DNA from: Ustilaginoidea virens
Taxonomy: Eukaryota > Ascomycota > Sordariomycetes > Hypocreales > Clavicipitaceae
DNA: 64,000 bases
Assembly (NCBI RefSeq): GCF_000687475.1
Contig: NC_057319.1
Location: forward strand, 186,001 to 250,000
Direction of reading: 5' to 3'
Below, one piece after another: positions 9,947-21,561 of the stretch (positions are counted from its first letter, which is position 1; each line of letters opens with the position of its first letter). The notes beneath the pieces are model-generated. The model saw only the letters and a program-made list of their open reading frames with translations. It was not told the origin of the DNA and searched no databases. The translations under genes and the position numbers were made by a program.

Positions 9947-11388
9947 CTAGTAGAAGCGAATCACAGCCTTGCCGCCTTTTGAAACTCCCGTCTATTCAAC
10001 TGGTATTAGCATCAACTGAAAGAGAAAAAAAAATTTTGGGGCGTTGGACTAAAACTCACCGTGCAGCCATCCGTGCCGCCGCTGAAAGCTCCGTTGACAT
10101 ATGAGCACTTCGAGCTAACATCGCCGGAGATTTCAATGTTGAAGTCCAGCTTGGCAGTGCTTGTCGGCAGATTTTGGAAAATGGAAATGTATGTGATACC
10201 GTCCGAAGCCTGACCGACACCCAGAATCATTGGAGCCCAGTTTCCACAACCAAGAGGATCCACGGCACAGGTCCAGAGACAGCATTTGTCCGGAGAAAGA
10301 CCCTTCTTGTTGATGTAGTACTGCGCGGAAGTGGGCTTGCCGTCCCACTGGTAATACTTATCCTGGATGGGATTGGTGATGACAATCTTGCTATGCGGTT
10401 CAGCAGCAGCAGGGATAACCATGTTTTCAGTTCCTGGGTAGTCGGTGCGGCAGATGGACACAACATCGCCGAGATCATTCTGAACGGTGACTCCGCCAGC
10501 GCCAGGAATGCAGAGAGTTTTAACGCTCGGGCGAGTGAGTTCCAAATAACCATCCTTGTTGCACCAAACGCCGCCAACAGATTGTTTGGTCGAGCCCTGA
10601 GCGGAAGACCACTGCGACTTTTGATAGCCTGGTGGGCATGCGTACGAACACATGCAGTTTGGCCCGCAAGTATTGCCTGCAATGCCAGTAACAATGTTGC
10701 TGATGCTGAGAGAAGTCGCCAACGAGAAGTCGGAGAGAAATTGGAGGCCGGAATATCCTCCAAAATTCAAATAGTCGAGAGGCACGGCACCGTAGTCAGA
10801 CGGGAATACAGAGCACGGGACTTTTCCGCTGGGGAATTCGGCGTCAAGTCCCTTGCCGGCGCTACCACCGCTGGGAGAGCTAGGCTTGGAAGCCTGGGAG
10901 CTCGTAGGCTGGGGCTTGGACGTAGTGCTCGACGTAGTTGACGCCGCGGCGGATGACGACGTCGGAGACGGCGTCGCAGACGACGTGGTAGATGAGGTCG
11001 TCGGAGCTGGCGTGGAAGAAGAGGACGAAGAGGTCGGCTTCTCGAGGAATTGCGCTCCGAGACTTTTCTCGCTGGTGGTGCTAGCAGTGCTAGACGAAGA
11101 CGTCGGTGGAGGAGGAGGCGTGTAGGTGGGCGTGGTTTCGCCGACCACGACAAACAGACCACCCTTCAGACCAGCTGCTGCCTCCTCGGGGTTCAAAACT
11201 TTCCCATCGAGCTGATAAACGATCTCGACTGGGCCAGGAACGTATTCAACAACGACGTTGGGACCATGACTGCTGTCTGGGCTGGCGGGGGCTTCTTTTT
11301 TGGCGTGGCGATGAAGGTGGTGGTGAGAATTGGCAGTCGCCCCTATAGCTAGGGTGGCCGCAATGGTAATTTGAATGATATTCCTCAT
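9947..11388 (-). CDS. Secreted SUN-family cell-wall protein (Sim1/Uth1-like glucan-modifying protein)
   Basis: Two exons, 11388-10060 and 9991-9947, give 457 residues. Residues 1-19 are a signal peptide followed by a His-rich segment and a KK processing-like site. A Ser/Thr/Pro-rich linker (about 85-175), likely heavily O-glycosylated, precedes the C-terminal SUN domain (about 185-457) with its cysteine pattern (CGPNCMCSYACPPGYQ, then CCLWTCAVDPLGCGNW). SUN proteins act on beta-1,3-glucan at septa and the growing wall. The last intron (68 bp, GTGAGT...AATAG, branch CTAAT) is needed to reach the conserved end KGGKAVIRFY; reading through gives an atypical tail. The upstream CT-rich tract on the coding strand (11504-11575) fits a fungal core promoter. 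Confidence 0.87.
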
Positions 11389-14300
11389 TTTTGGACCGTC
11401 AAGTTGAACTTTTTAAAGTTGCCTTTGCCCGACCTGGGGAAGGGACATGGCTGTTAGCCAGTCGTTTTCTTGATGAGAGCGAAGGACTGATCTTAATTTT
11501 GACATGGGAAATGGGGAAATAAAAAAAAAAGAAGAAGAAGAAGAAGAAAGAGGGGGAGAGAGAGAGAGAGAAAGGGCGAAAAGAGAGGGAAGCCGCATGG
11601 CGATAGGGGTCGCTAACAAACGGCAAAGGCCGTCTCGCGCAAACAGTGTGAAACCTACCTCAATCGGTAATCTATTTGCACAAGCCGTAGGATAAGAATC
11701 GAGCCAAGATGAGGTAGAGAGCGTCTTCAAGCGATAGGTCAGGTTCTAAGGAGCGTGGTAGAGAGCTAAACTCTCAGTTGGAAAGGACGCAACGCGATGC
11801 TGCTGAGGACAAGCACCAGAACGAAGCCAAAGGTAAAGGGAGGAGAGAGAAAGCAAGGGGAAGTAATGGTGGCGAGAAAATGCACCAGACGGCTGGGGCC
11901 CTCTGTTCGAACCTGGTACCGAAGGGCCAGGCCAGGCCAACAGGAAAGAGGGGGGGCTGGCCGGGGTGCAGGCAAATAATACGGGAAATTAACATGTTCC
12001 TGAACGGGGAGTGGGACGCCGTAAGCGCCCCTCTTTGCAGGTAGTGGATCAGCGGACGGCCTGAACCTCTGACGACGCCACGAGCGCCTTGGCTACGAAT
12101 CCAGCGCCGCATGCAGTCTGGTCTGGTCTACGGACGTAGTCTGTCTGGTACCTGGCTGGCATGCACACGCACTGCAGGCGTGCGGTACCCACGGCCAGAG
12201 TAGCATGTACCCTCCAAAACTTTGCGTCGCGGATTTCGGTTATATCAATGAGATACGGGCCTCACCACTTGGCAGCTTGGTTCGAATGGCTGACTGCCAT
12301 TTTTTGAGCCCTCAACACCGGAACCTGGAGCAGGGTCTGGTCCAATGTCGCGGGCCGGACTGGAAAGCATAGTCCATCCATGCCTAGGTAAGGTAGGTAG
12401 GCAAAAGATGGCCGATGCCAAGGGACCAACTGCGCCGGCCGGCATTCGACCATGGCATGACGCATGCTACAACACATTGATACAAGCAAGAATGGACCAG
12501 GCTGGATTGCTAGAGGATACTTGAGGTCTCCTAGGCTGCGTGGTCTGTGCTGGTGGTGGGTGGATAGCGTCTGGTGGAGTCTGGACCTGGCTTGGACACT
12601 GGAGCCATCCAACGGCTGTGCCGACGCCGCCATCCATGAACCAAACTCCAACCGACATACTCCGTACCCAAGTATAACATGCCGAGAGAGACGCTACCCC
12701 GAGTCCGTATCCTGGGAGACCATCGCCTAGGCGTTGCGCGGCATGCTCTTTCCGGTTGGGCTTTTCTCAACAGAGTGAGTGGTTGAGGCGGGAGGGAGGC
12801 ATAGCCCGCGCATCACCAATGCAAAGCCCACAGCACCAACAGTGAGGACGAGATGCTTACTGGCCGAAGGCGCGCTTTTGTCAAGACCCGGCGTTAGCCA
12901 TGGCCATATGCTTATCACGGGCAAGACAGTGCTACAGAAGCAGGTACCATCGCATCCATTGTCTGCATCAAGCCAGGACGACAGAAAAAAGTGCGGTTTT
13001 TTTTTTTTTTTTTGCGTGTTTCCTTTCCCATGGTCGGGGCAGCACGGGGATGATGATGATGATTGGTTCATGTCAGGGGCACCCGAGAATCGGCGGTGAA
13101 CAATCGTGGCCAGCTGTGGCATTCAACTGTCAGGTGCAGGCAAAAACGACTTTGGCTCGCAAAAACACAAACAGACGAGAAAAAGAAAGGGGGTGGGGAG
13201 AAAGCCCTCAGGGGTCGTGCTACCTTGGTACCCTGGTTTCATGCCTCCGTACCTGAAGCTAGCCGTTTTCGGTGTGTCTGGGTCCACTATCCTCTCGATG
13301 GTGCCTGCTGCCACAGCCAATGGGGCAAGGAAAAGGCACGCGCAGTTTGCAAAACAAGATCAGTCGACGAATAAATAATTAAACATCCGTCTGTAGGTAC
13401 CTGATTGCCGCAGCCCCCCTTGGAGCAAACCCCAGGCCTCTCGTCATTATGGAAGCGAGAGCTCAGTTGCCGCCATCGGGCAAACTATGGGCAAGTACTG
13501 TACGGAGTAGCCTCAGTCATGGTTCAGGTCAACTGGCAGCATCGCATCAATCGCTGCCCATCTTTTACGGTAACCCCTCACATTAGAAAGGCCAAGGCCG
13601 TCTGATTGGCCGAGAGGGTGATGACGTTTAGTCGCCAAGACAAGCGGCATGGAGCGTGGCGCGACAAAACGTTTGCGTTGGGGTGGTTCTTCCCCTTCTG
13701 TCCCCGTTGCGCAACCCAATGCACAATGCTGTGTTTAGTTGAAGACAGACTCCGTGGCCACGACAGTTTCAGGACATCAATGAGACTGGGAGAGTCAGCC
13801 ACACCCCAGCACCAGTTGGCCTTTTATTATTCCCGTCTGGTTAGTATTGCCGCGCAGCACTTGATAGGCGGCCCCCCGCGCGCGATATTTAACAGAATAG
13901 ATCAGATTAGTTGATGTTTTTGACAGCGCGTCAGGTGAGAAAAAAGATAGGCTGGCATCAAAGCGAGCAAAGACCCTGCCTGTATTTCTTCCGTCGGCGA
14001 AGCAGTCCGGAGGGGTCCAGCTTCTGTTATACCCGATATGAATATGGGCGGGATCGTCGATGGCTTTGAGCAGACGGAAATCAGGGGAGATACCTAAACT
14101 TAGTACCCCGTACTGCGCAGCGGAAAGAATCCATACGAAACCAGACAGTTCGAGGGACGAGTCGTCGATTCGCTGGACGGTCGGTTTGCAGAGTTTGCAC
14201 CCAGGTCCCAGACAGCTGAGGCCACGTGGCTCAAACGGCGGTGGCGTGGATGATTGTTTGGAGTCTGGATGTGCTCGACAATGCGCTTTGCGGGCTTTTC

Positions 14301-15302
14301 TCGATTGACTTTTAATTGTCCGCCTGCTCGTATTTCATGAGGAACTCGACTCTTATGAGCAGCACGGAGTCTGGACATTGGACACTGGAGGTGCTGGCAT
14401 CTAGGCAAGGTTTTTTTTTTTTTTTTTTTTTAAATTCGCTGTTGCGACTGATGGCTAGCAATTGGGATGCATTACTCCCGTTATTCCCTAGCGTCCGCTT
14501 GGCCGGATATCGGGTTACAAAAGTAAAAAAAAAAAAAAAAGACCACAATCATCGGTGCGTGCATGATTGCGATAAAGGCTGGCATGGCAGCCACCCGAGT
14601 ATGTATGTAGCAGATTGATGAACGGGAGACATTAGTCAAGATGTCGCCCAGATACGGCGACGATGCACACAAAATTTACCTCATACGGGTTTGCAGTGCT
14701 ATGCAGCGCCATGCAAAGAGCGTCGCCTCATCGGTTATGCATTGATTGATATTATGCCAGACGCTCGCTACCAGTCGGCCTAAGCTACATACCTTACCTA
14801 CTACAGTACATATACTCTCTGGGACTCCGGGGCATGTTGTAGGAGACCAGAGTGCCGTGCTAGTTGCTGACCTGGTCAGATAAAAATCCTCAACCCTACC
14901 CGAAGTTACCGTCCTCTGGTATTCCCTGGTGGTACTGTACGAATTGTTTACCTGCCCCTACTACGGACTACACGCACAAATGCTTCCTGGATCTCTGCTA
15001 TCCCTGCCTTGTGAACATGCCTTGTTAAAGTGCGTGCAGTCCTGCTGCTGGAAGCAACACCCCCTGCAAGTCCCCCTTAGAGAGATAACTAACACCCCCC
15101 CTGCGTTTGTTTTCCATCTCCTAGCCACGGAAGTAGGGGTCCATCTCATTGAATATATATTGAGGGGAATCAGTCCAATATAAGTGCGACATCTGGGTTT
15201 GGCAACGGAAGCACATGCGTTGAGAGTATTGACGCGCATTGCAGAGCACCCGGTTCAATGATGGAAATGTAAGCATGCCGTCTGTATAGGAGGCAATTAC
15301 TG

Positions 15303-15385
15303 GAACAACAGCAGCACCAACAACAACAACAACAGCAACAACAACAACAGCAACAGCAACAGCAGCAACAACAACAACAACAACG
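15303..15385. repeat. CAA/CAG trinucleotide microsatellite, non-coding
   Basis: About 27 units of mixed CAA and CAG, interrupted near the 5' end by CAC. No gene is recognisable around it, so a polyglutamine reading is not supported. Confidence 0.85.
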
Positions 15386-16769
15386 GGAGGCAACTGTCGC
15401 TGGTATGGACATACTCATAGTATCTGCGCCGATTTAGGCACGTGCCAATGACACGATAATGGCGGACAAGGTGGAGAAAATCTAGCCGTTTGGCCATGAG
15501 ATATGCAGACCATCACATGCCTTGGCCTCGAGTCTCGATTCGCCTTGCTTTCCGTTTCTTTGTAATACCCGATGGCCGTCTCAAATCTCGTCCTACGTTG
15601 TTCAATCGTCCGGATTCCGGGCAAGCTGGGGGTTATTCAGCTTGGGTATTGGCCATTCGACGCCAGCTGATGACTACCTGTCCCCATCAGCGATGCCCTC
15701 GTGTGTCTAGGTTAGGTGAGGTGGTTCAATGACGAGACCTCTGGCAAGTTCACTGTCCAACCCTATCAAGCCTTGGTAAAAAGTGCTACTGTTGTTCGAG
15801 TTTTGCTCGCAGTGTTTGGTTTGTAACGATACGAATCGGACATGGAAATTGCATAATGCAATGTCGACCGTGGAATGCTTCCCCCAGCTTGACCAGACGG
15901 ATTGGGAGCATCATGCAGTGCAGTAGTGGTCGAGGGTACAGGCTACGGTGAAGGAACGGATCACGGCCTGGGTCTACGGAGTCTGGCACCTGCCGCGATT
16001 GCCATGCACAAGCAAACTGGCACCAGGCGGCATACGGATCACCGACTGCCCTTGAGCTGAATTTTCCCCTCGTCTTCCATCGTCGGCTACAACCTTTGGA
16101 TTCATCACGATTGAACCGAGTACTCCGTATCCCGGATGGCCCTCCATCGAGATCCTATGTAGGCAACGGGCAAAGACAAGGAAGGACCGGCGGGTAAATA
16201 TTAGTCCGCGTCAGCTGCTATACTCCGTACTCTACAGTATAGGATGCCTAACCGCAATACGCAATTGCACCCAGGGCCAAGGTACCTGGAGGACCTGCTT
16301 AGGGTACATGTGCCGCTGCAGGCTGGGGCAAATAGGGCAGTGGCAGTGGCTTAGAGTGCCTCTGACGCGCCTCCGTCCATGTCCCAGCCATGTCCCGGGA
16401 CCCGCAGGTGCCTTGGCCAGAAGAAGACTGGCCTGGTATTACTTTGCTGGAACTTGGAAGCAAGTCCTCGTACCTTGTCTCAATGCTTGGCACTGAGTGG
16501 GTTGAGCTGCGCCCCAGACCCCAGCTGGCGTCAAGGACGCCAGACTATCTTTCCCTCCCGCACTCACTCCTCATCAACCTTTCTCGCATCGTCACGGACA
16601 GTCAACCACGAAGCTATTGCAGATGATGTGTTTTTTTTGCGGGAATGATCCCCAAAAAGTAGCCCCCTAAGCGACGCTTTTCTTTTTGAGCCAAGGAAAA
16701 GGGGCCCGACCAGATTGTTTCCATCTGCTTGCCACTTGAACCGTCTGACAACGAATTCGAGGAAAAGGG

Positions 16770-16826
16770 CAGAAAAAAAAAACCTTTTCCCGGGGGGGTT
16801 TTTTTTTTAAAAAAAAAAAAAACCTT
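16770..16826. other. Segment built almost entirely of consecutive homopolymer blocks
   Basis: Blocks of A, C, T, C, G, T and A (up to about 14 each) follow one another without intervening complex sequence. A longer stretch from about 16628 has the same flavour. It lies roughly 150-200 bp before the C2H2 start codon. It may be real low-complexity promoter DNA or a poorly resolved assembly segment. Confidence 0.6.
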
Positions 16827-16977
16827 GACCCAGCTCTCGCCACGATCTCTCAGCCACACCTCTTCAACAGCAGCCTCAACATGTATGTGCCCGTGTATTG
16901 AATTATTATCAAGTTGCGAATCTTCGTGCACATTCTGCTGTGTTATTTTCCTGTATCCGTACGATCCTCGCGAATCC

Positions 16978-18810
16978 ATGGCATCCGAAGACGGCTTGCT
17001 TGCAGCAGAAATCGCCCCAGCCTCTCAACCCGACCTGAGCCAGCCGACTGCCACTCAACCCCAAGACGTCGCGAGACCAAACAAGCGACGACGTGACGAA
17101 GATTCCGCCTCTCCCGGCCCTCGCGGCAATCACGTCTCCGACCAGTGTCCATCACCCTCCAAGGCCGCCCGCCCGTCTCTCGCGACTGCATTCCCCCGAC
17201 CACCGGTGCGTCTTCCCGGAGCTGCCACCCTCGGAGACGAGTATCGACGCCGGGTCGAGGACAGGGCTTCAAGCCCGTCTTCCGTCATCCCCAACCTGTC
17301 TCACACAATACTCACGTCATTGATGACCGGCCTGACCCAAGCCATGAGTCGACCAAGCGACGCTCCTCAAGTTGCGCCCACCGCCAGCATGGAGCCGGCT
17401 GCCAAGGCAGTGACGGCCCTCTCGATTGCGTCTGCGAATGTTATGCGCTCCGATGATGGCAACGAAGACGCGTCGTCGGCCAACGGCGGCGTGATGCCGC
17501 TTGCGCAAATCACCGGGAGTCCTGTTGCCATGGATGTGGACTCGGCCAAAATTGAAAACGCCCAGACTCAGCCCGCAGAAGACGACAAGTCGCACCCTGG
17601 CTCCATGTCATATCCAGGACCTCTTCAAGCTGCTGCCAACCTAGCCGAGGCTCCGGCCCGGGGCATGAGCTTTCCCATTCCAGGGCAAATCCATCATACC
17701 TCACCGACCTCTCCCAGCGGCGGGAAGAAGCACAAGTGTCCTTACTGCAGCACGGAATTCACACGCCATCACAACCTCAAGAGCCATCTCTTGACCCACA
17801 GCCAGGAAAAGCCGTACGTCTGCACCGAGTGTCAGATGCGATTCCGCCGCCTGCACGATCTGAAGCGGCACGGAAAACTCCACACCGGAGAGAAGCCTCA
17901 CATCTGCCCCAAATGTGACCGCAAATTCGCAAGGGGCGATGCGCTGGCTCGACACAGCAAGGGAGCAGGAGGTTGCGCGGGACGGCGAACCAGTATGGGC
18001 AGCTTCGCAGACGGAGACGATGTGGATGGCGCAATGGGCGAAGGGGATGAATCAACAATGTCGGGGGTGGCCTATGATAACCCGGATGAGGAAGAACTCA
18101 GACACCAGAGCCTGCCTAGCATTGGCGCACAACACTCACCCGGCGACAATTACACGTCTCTCTCGCGCACATACCCTCCAGCTGGTCCTCGACCTGCTGC
18201 TGCTGCTGCTGCTGCTGCTGCTAGCGGTCTGTATCCTCCAAAGGTGCACCAAAGCCAAGTCGGCACCATGAGTTCATCCAGCATGCCTGAAAGCATGACC
18301 AGTAATCACACGGCCAACACAAGCGCCTCCTCTGTTCCAGGTGGAAGCGGCGGCACGGGCATGTACTCGCAGGCAGGCATGACGGAGAGTCCGAAGCCGC
18401 TCAGCCCGGGTATTTCGGGCCACGAGGGACCGTCCTTGACGAGGCAACAACGTTCCCCCAGCATCACACAGCAATACCAGCAGCAACAGCAACAGCAGAC
18501 GGGGAGGAGAACGTCGGAGCTGCACTCGCCGCGCGGCGTGCAGAACCGGCCCAAGCTGCCTGGGCTTTCGCATCCTGGGTTTGTCGGGCCCAGCTCAGCT
18601 GCTTACCCTCACGACAGGACAACGAGCGGGGGGCAATCCGCCGGCGACAGCGGAAACATGTTTGCCCAGAGCGATCCAAGTGTGTGGGAATACATACGGC
18701 TGCTGGAGGACAAAATCAAGACTCTTTCTGATAGAGTGGGTTCTCTTGATCACGAAGTGGCGAGCCTGAGGAAGCAGCTCAATGTCCGGGACGCAAACGC
18801 TGGAACCTGA
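16978..18810 (+). CDS. C2H2 zinc-finger transcription factor (three tandem fingers, Azf1-like)
   Basis: I start at the ATG at 16978 (MASEDGLL), because the in-frame extension upstream translates homopolymer blocks; this gives 610 residues without introns. Three tandem fingers sit at about residues 247-325 (CPYCSTEFTRHHNLKSHLLTH, CTECQMRFRRLHDLKRHGKLH, CPKCDRKFARGDALARH), joined by TGEKP-type linkers. A KRRR nuclear-localisation-like motif lies near residue 40. The rest is disordered, with an eight-Ala tract near 410 and polyGln near 500. The last 40 residues (about 565-605) form a predicted coiled coil, suggesting dimerisation. The architecture resembles the fungal Azf1/Com2-like group, but the targets are unknown and the symbol is left blank. 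Confidence 0.85.
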   Translation: MASEDGLLAAEIAPASQPDLSQPTATQPQDVARPNKRRRDEDSASPGPRGNHVSDQCPSPSKAARPSLATAFPRPPVRLPGAATLGDEYRRRVEDRASSPSSVIPNLSHTILTSLMTGLTQAMSRPSDAPQVAPTASMEPAAKAVTALSIASANVMRSDDGNEDASSANGGVMPLAQITGSPVAMDVDSAKIENAQTQPAEDDKSHPGSMSYPGPLQAAANLAEAPARGMSFPIPGQIHHTSPTSPSGGKKHKCPYCSTEFTRHHNLKSHLLTHSQEKPYVCTECQMRFRRLHDLKRHGKLHTGEKPHICPKCDRKFARGDALARHSKGAGGCAGRRTSMGSFADGDDVDGAMGEGDESTMSGVAYDNPDEEELRHQSLPSIGAQHSPGDNYTSLSRTYPPAGPRPAAAAAAAAASGLYPPKVHQSQVGTMSSSSMPESMTSNHTANTSASSVPGGSGGTGMYSQAGMTESPKPLSPGISGHEGPSLTRQQRSPSITQQYQQQQQQQTGRRTSELHSPRGVQNRPKLPGLSHPGFVGPSSAAYPHDRTTSGGQSAGDSGNMFAQSDPSVWEYIRLLEDKIKTLSDRVGSLDHEVASLRKQLNVRDANAGT

Positions 18811-20499
18811 TGCGTGATGACAACAGGATTGTAAGGGGGGAGGGGGGGGGGGTAAAGAAGAAGGTTTAAAAAATAAAAGAACGTTGAGCCGACCATACCT
18901 GCGGCCGGATGGAGCCAAACTTGAGAGTGCTGACACTTTGGCGTTTGGAATCGTTTGCTTTTTTCTACCTCGAGGATGTGGAGCTTGTGTGAATTTTTGC
19001 AGAGAAGGGATTTTTATTTATTTCCCCCCTCTGTCTATATATGTATATATACACATATTCACTACCGACCACGATATGAAGACGCGCTGCGCTGGCGGTC
19101 ATGGCGATGTACCGCGCATGTGTACCACTTATCTGCATACGAGTTTCCAGGTATATAATATATGTAGCCATTGGGCCACGATGGCTTACAGGCTGGTGCA
19201 TCCTGCGACGTGTCGAGGCAAGGGATGCGTGCTTGAGGCTGTGCGTGCCAGCGGTCTCGTTGGATACATGTACTTTGGGATGGCTCAAGTCGGCTTATTA
19301 CCAGGATGACGGGTAGTTCACTGTATAGGGCTAGCCTGGAGTGCATCAATGGATGTAAGCTTGATGGCGTGAAGAAGCCGGTCGGCCAAACCTACGGGAG
19401 TTGCCCTCGCTCGAGGCTGGCGCAAGCGACCAAGGAAGGCACCTAGGTACGTACCTTCCTAGGTACCCAGACGCTTCCGCTGAGGTACTTGCTGGGAGCT
19501 GCTGGGTACCCCGCGGACTTGGGCCCCCCTTACGGACTGCTCCGTGCCAAGAACACCACACCAAGCACCAGACCAAACCCTTTCAGGTGCCAGCCCTTCT
19601 GAGACGGGTACCTGCTTCTCCTAATGGCAAGTAACTCCGCGCAAGACTCCGGAGTAGCACGGACCAGCTGGAGTCTGCCATGCGGGAAGGCGTCAATCTG
19701 TCTCTGTCGACAAAGGAAGGGGCTCAGCCGCGGCACCTACGATTGCACGCACGCATGACATGACGCCTTTGCCCTTTGGACCTTTGATTTCGCAGAAGCC
19801 CTAACCCCCGTCTGGTTTTTGGGACAAAAAGCCAGCTTCGGCCGGCCGAGGGGGTCAGGACTCAGCACCACGTTCGGATTCTGGCCAGACAGGACCCCTT
19901 GCCCAAACACAGCAAACAAACACACGCACACACGCACACACGAGCCTGTGGTAGAAAACGATCGTTATTCGTCTCGGCACAATCCTCGCCATCGGGGATG
20001 ACTGCAAACCATGCCGCGCGAGATGCGCTGCCGCACCAAGGCAAGTGCGAAAGCTGTCGCGACACGGACCAGCCAAGGCCGGCTTCGTTGTTTGCTGACA
20101 GGTTTTCGTGCAGACAGTGTAGCCAGCGACGAGACGAATGAAGAGGCCATTGTGGCGGAAAAGGCCAACGGTGACTTGGGGCCAGGAGCTTCTCGGAAGC
20201 ATGAAGCAGCGTCTTTAACTCGAACAGTAAACCCCACCGCACCCCTCTCCCTCGCTTGCCTCTCTTCCTCTCTTCCTCTCTTCCTTCCCCCGGGTGCCTG
20301 CGCGGGATTCGTCACTGTTCGCTGATGGAGGGTATATCTGGGACCTTCTTAGGACGCAACACATGATGACATCCCGGTACAACCACCGCCCGCCGGCAAA
20401 AAAACTTACGCAGGAGCTGTCAAGAGCCGCAAGCCCCAAAGCAGTAAACCGGCGGCCTCCGGCGGCCACATCCCGTATCCTCCTCTAACCAACGACGAG
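18811..20499. other. Intergenic region between the C2H2 gene and DGAT2
   Basis: About 1.7 kb without a confident gene. It contains a TATATA-rich patch at 19035-19060, a CTAGGTAC-type palindrome cluster at 19440-19470, a CA-rich stretch at 19912-19940 and a CT-rich tract at 20240-20290 that fits a core promoter for DGAT2. The part from 20414 is in frame with DGAT2 and could be coding (see that gene). Confidence 0.55.
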
Positions 20500-21561
20500 A
20501 TGGACCGCGCATCCCACGAGAGAGAGGCCTGGAGGGCCGGGGGCGTTCGATTCGCCCCTCTTCAAGTCCCCTTCAAGCGCCGCATGCAAACCGCCGCAGT
20601 CTTGTTCCACTGCATGTCCATCGTCGCCATGGTCTCTTGTTTCTGGTTCACCTGCGCCAATCCCCTCACCTGGCCCATCCTCGTTCCTTACCTCGTCCAC
20701 CTGTCGTTTTCCACGGCCGCCACGGATGGGAAACTTGCTTGCAGGTCTGAATGGCTTCGATCCCTGCCCCTGTGGACGCTCTTCTCGGGCTACTTCCCAG
20801 CAAAGCTTCACAAGACATTCGACCTGCCACCCAACAGGAGATACATCCTCGGTTACCACCCCCACGGCATCATCTCCCACGGCGCCTGGTGCGCCTTTGC
20901 CACCAACGCACTCGGGTTCTCGGACAAGTTCCCCGGCATTACCAACAGCCTGCTGACACTCGACTCGAATTTTCGACTGCCCTTTTATCGCGACTGGATT
21001 CTTGCCATGGGAATACGGTCCGTGTCCAAGGAATCCATCCGAAACACGCTGTCAAAAGGTGGCCCCGACAATGACGGCCAGGGCCGCGCCGTGACAATCG
21101 TCATTGGCGGCGCGCGCGAATCCCTCGAAGCCCAGCCCGGAACCCTGCGTCTCATTCTCAAGGGACGCAAAGGCTTCGTCAAAATGGCCCTGAGGAACAG
21201 GGCAGACCTTGTGCCCGTCATAGGGTTTGGGGAGAATGACCTGTACGACCAGCTCAGCCCGAAAACGCACCCAATGGTGCACAGGATACAGATGATTCTC
21301 CTCAAGGTCTTCAAGTTTACGATTCCCGCCCTTCACGGCCGCGGACTGCTAAACTACGACGTGGGCTTGATGCCCTACCGCCGCTGCGTCAACGTTGTTG
21401 TCGGTCGACCGATAGAAATCAACGAAACCGACGGAGCCGAAGCCTCGCAAGAATTGATTGACAAGTACCACGAGCTGTACATCCAAGAGGTAGAACGACT
21501 TTACAGCGCCTACAAGGACAGCTTTGCGAACGGCAAAGTTCCGGAGCTGGAGATTTCTTGA
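20500..21561 (+). CDS. DGA1: Diacylglycerol O-acyltransferase 2 (DGAT2)
   Basis: The frame gives 353 residues of the DGAT2 family, which makes triacylglycerol from diacylglycerol and acyl-CoA at the ER and lipid droplets. A hydrophobic hairpin at about residues 34-70 precedes the catalytic HPHG (120-123, in YILGYHPHGIISHG). The motifs RDWILAMG, GGARESL and GRKGFVKMALR are also present. Start uncertain: an in-frame stretch at 20414-20499, beginning right after a CAG splice-acceptor-like site (20411-20413) and encoding IPYPPLTNDE, resembles the N-terminus of other fungal DGAT2s. Phase-compatible upstream donors exist at about 20332 (after a 7-nt ATG-containing exon) and near 20172. The true protein may therefore be 30 or more residues longer. 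Confidence 0.9.
   Translation: MDRASHEREAWRAGGVRFAPLQVPFKRRMQTAAVLFHCMSIVAMVSCFWFTCANPLTWPILVPYLVHLSFSTAATDGKLACRSEWLRSLPLWTLFSGYFPAKLHKTFDLPPNRRYILGYHPHGIISHGAWCAFATNALGFSDKFPGITNSLLTLDSNFRLPFYRDWILAMGIRSVSKESIRNTLSKGGPDNDGQGRAVTIVIGGARESLEAQPGTLRLILKGRKGFVKMALRNRADLVPVIGFGENDLYDQLSPKTHPMVHRIQMILLKVFKFTIPALHGRGLLNYDVGLMPYRRCVNVVVGRPIEINETDGAEASQELIDKYHELYIQEVERLYSAYKDSFANGKVPELEIS

Larger units (their letters stand above)
11389..16977. other. 5.6-kb gene-free region with simple repeats and TACTCCGTA motifs
   Basis: I find no ORF with domain-like sequence or plausible splicing. The region contains a purine-rich (GAA)n/(GA)n tract at 11520-11573, T and A runs at about 12997-13013, 14411-14431 and 14525-14540, a CAA/CAG trinucleotide array at about 15303-15385, and TACTCCGTA or its complement at 12658, 13500, 16121 and 16221. 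A homopolymer-block segment lies at 16770-16826. The last part must include the promoter of the C2H2 gene. Non-coding transcripts cannot be judged from sequence alone. Confidence 0.55.

Noticed and set aside
12270..12300. tRNA B-box-like GGTTCGAAT
   Set aside because: The following bases do not complete the B box and I could not fold an acceptor stem or anticodon arm around it. No other convincing tRNA was found.
15303..15385. PolyGln/polyAla protein encoded by the CAA/CAG array
   Set aside because: The frames around it are short, with stop codons close by and no other protein-like sequence.
16729..16977. N-terminal extension of the C2H2 factor
   Set aside because: The extension translates homopolymer blocks and CT-rich promoter sequence; the ATG at 16978 starts normal protein sequence.
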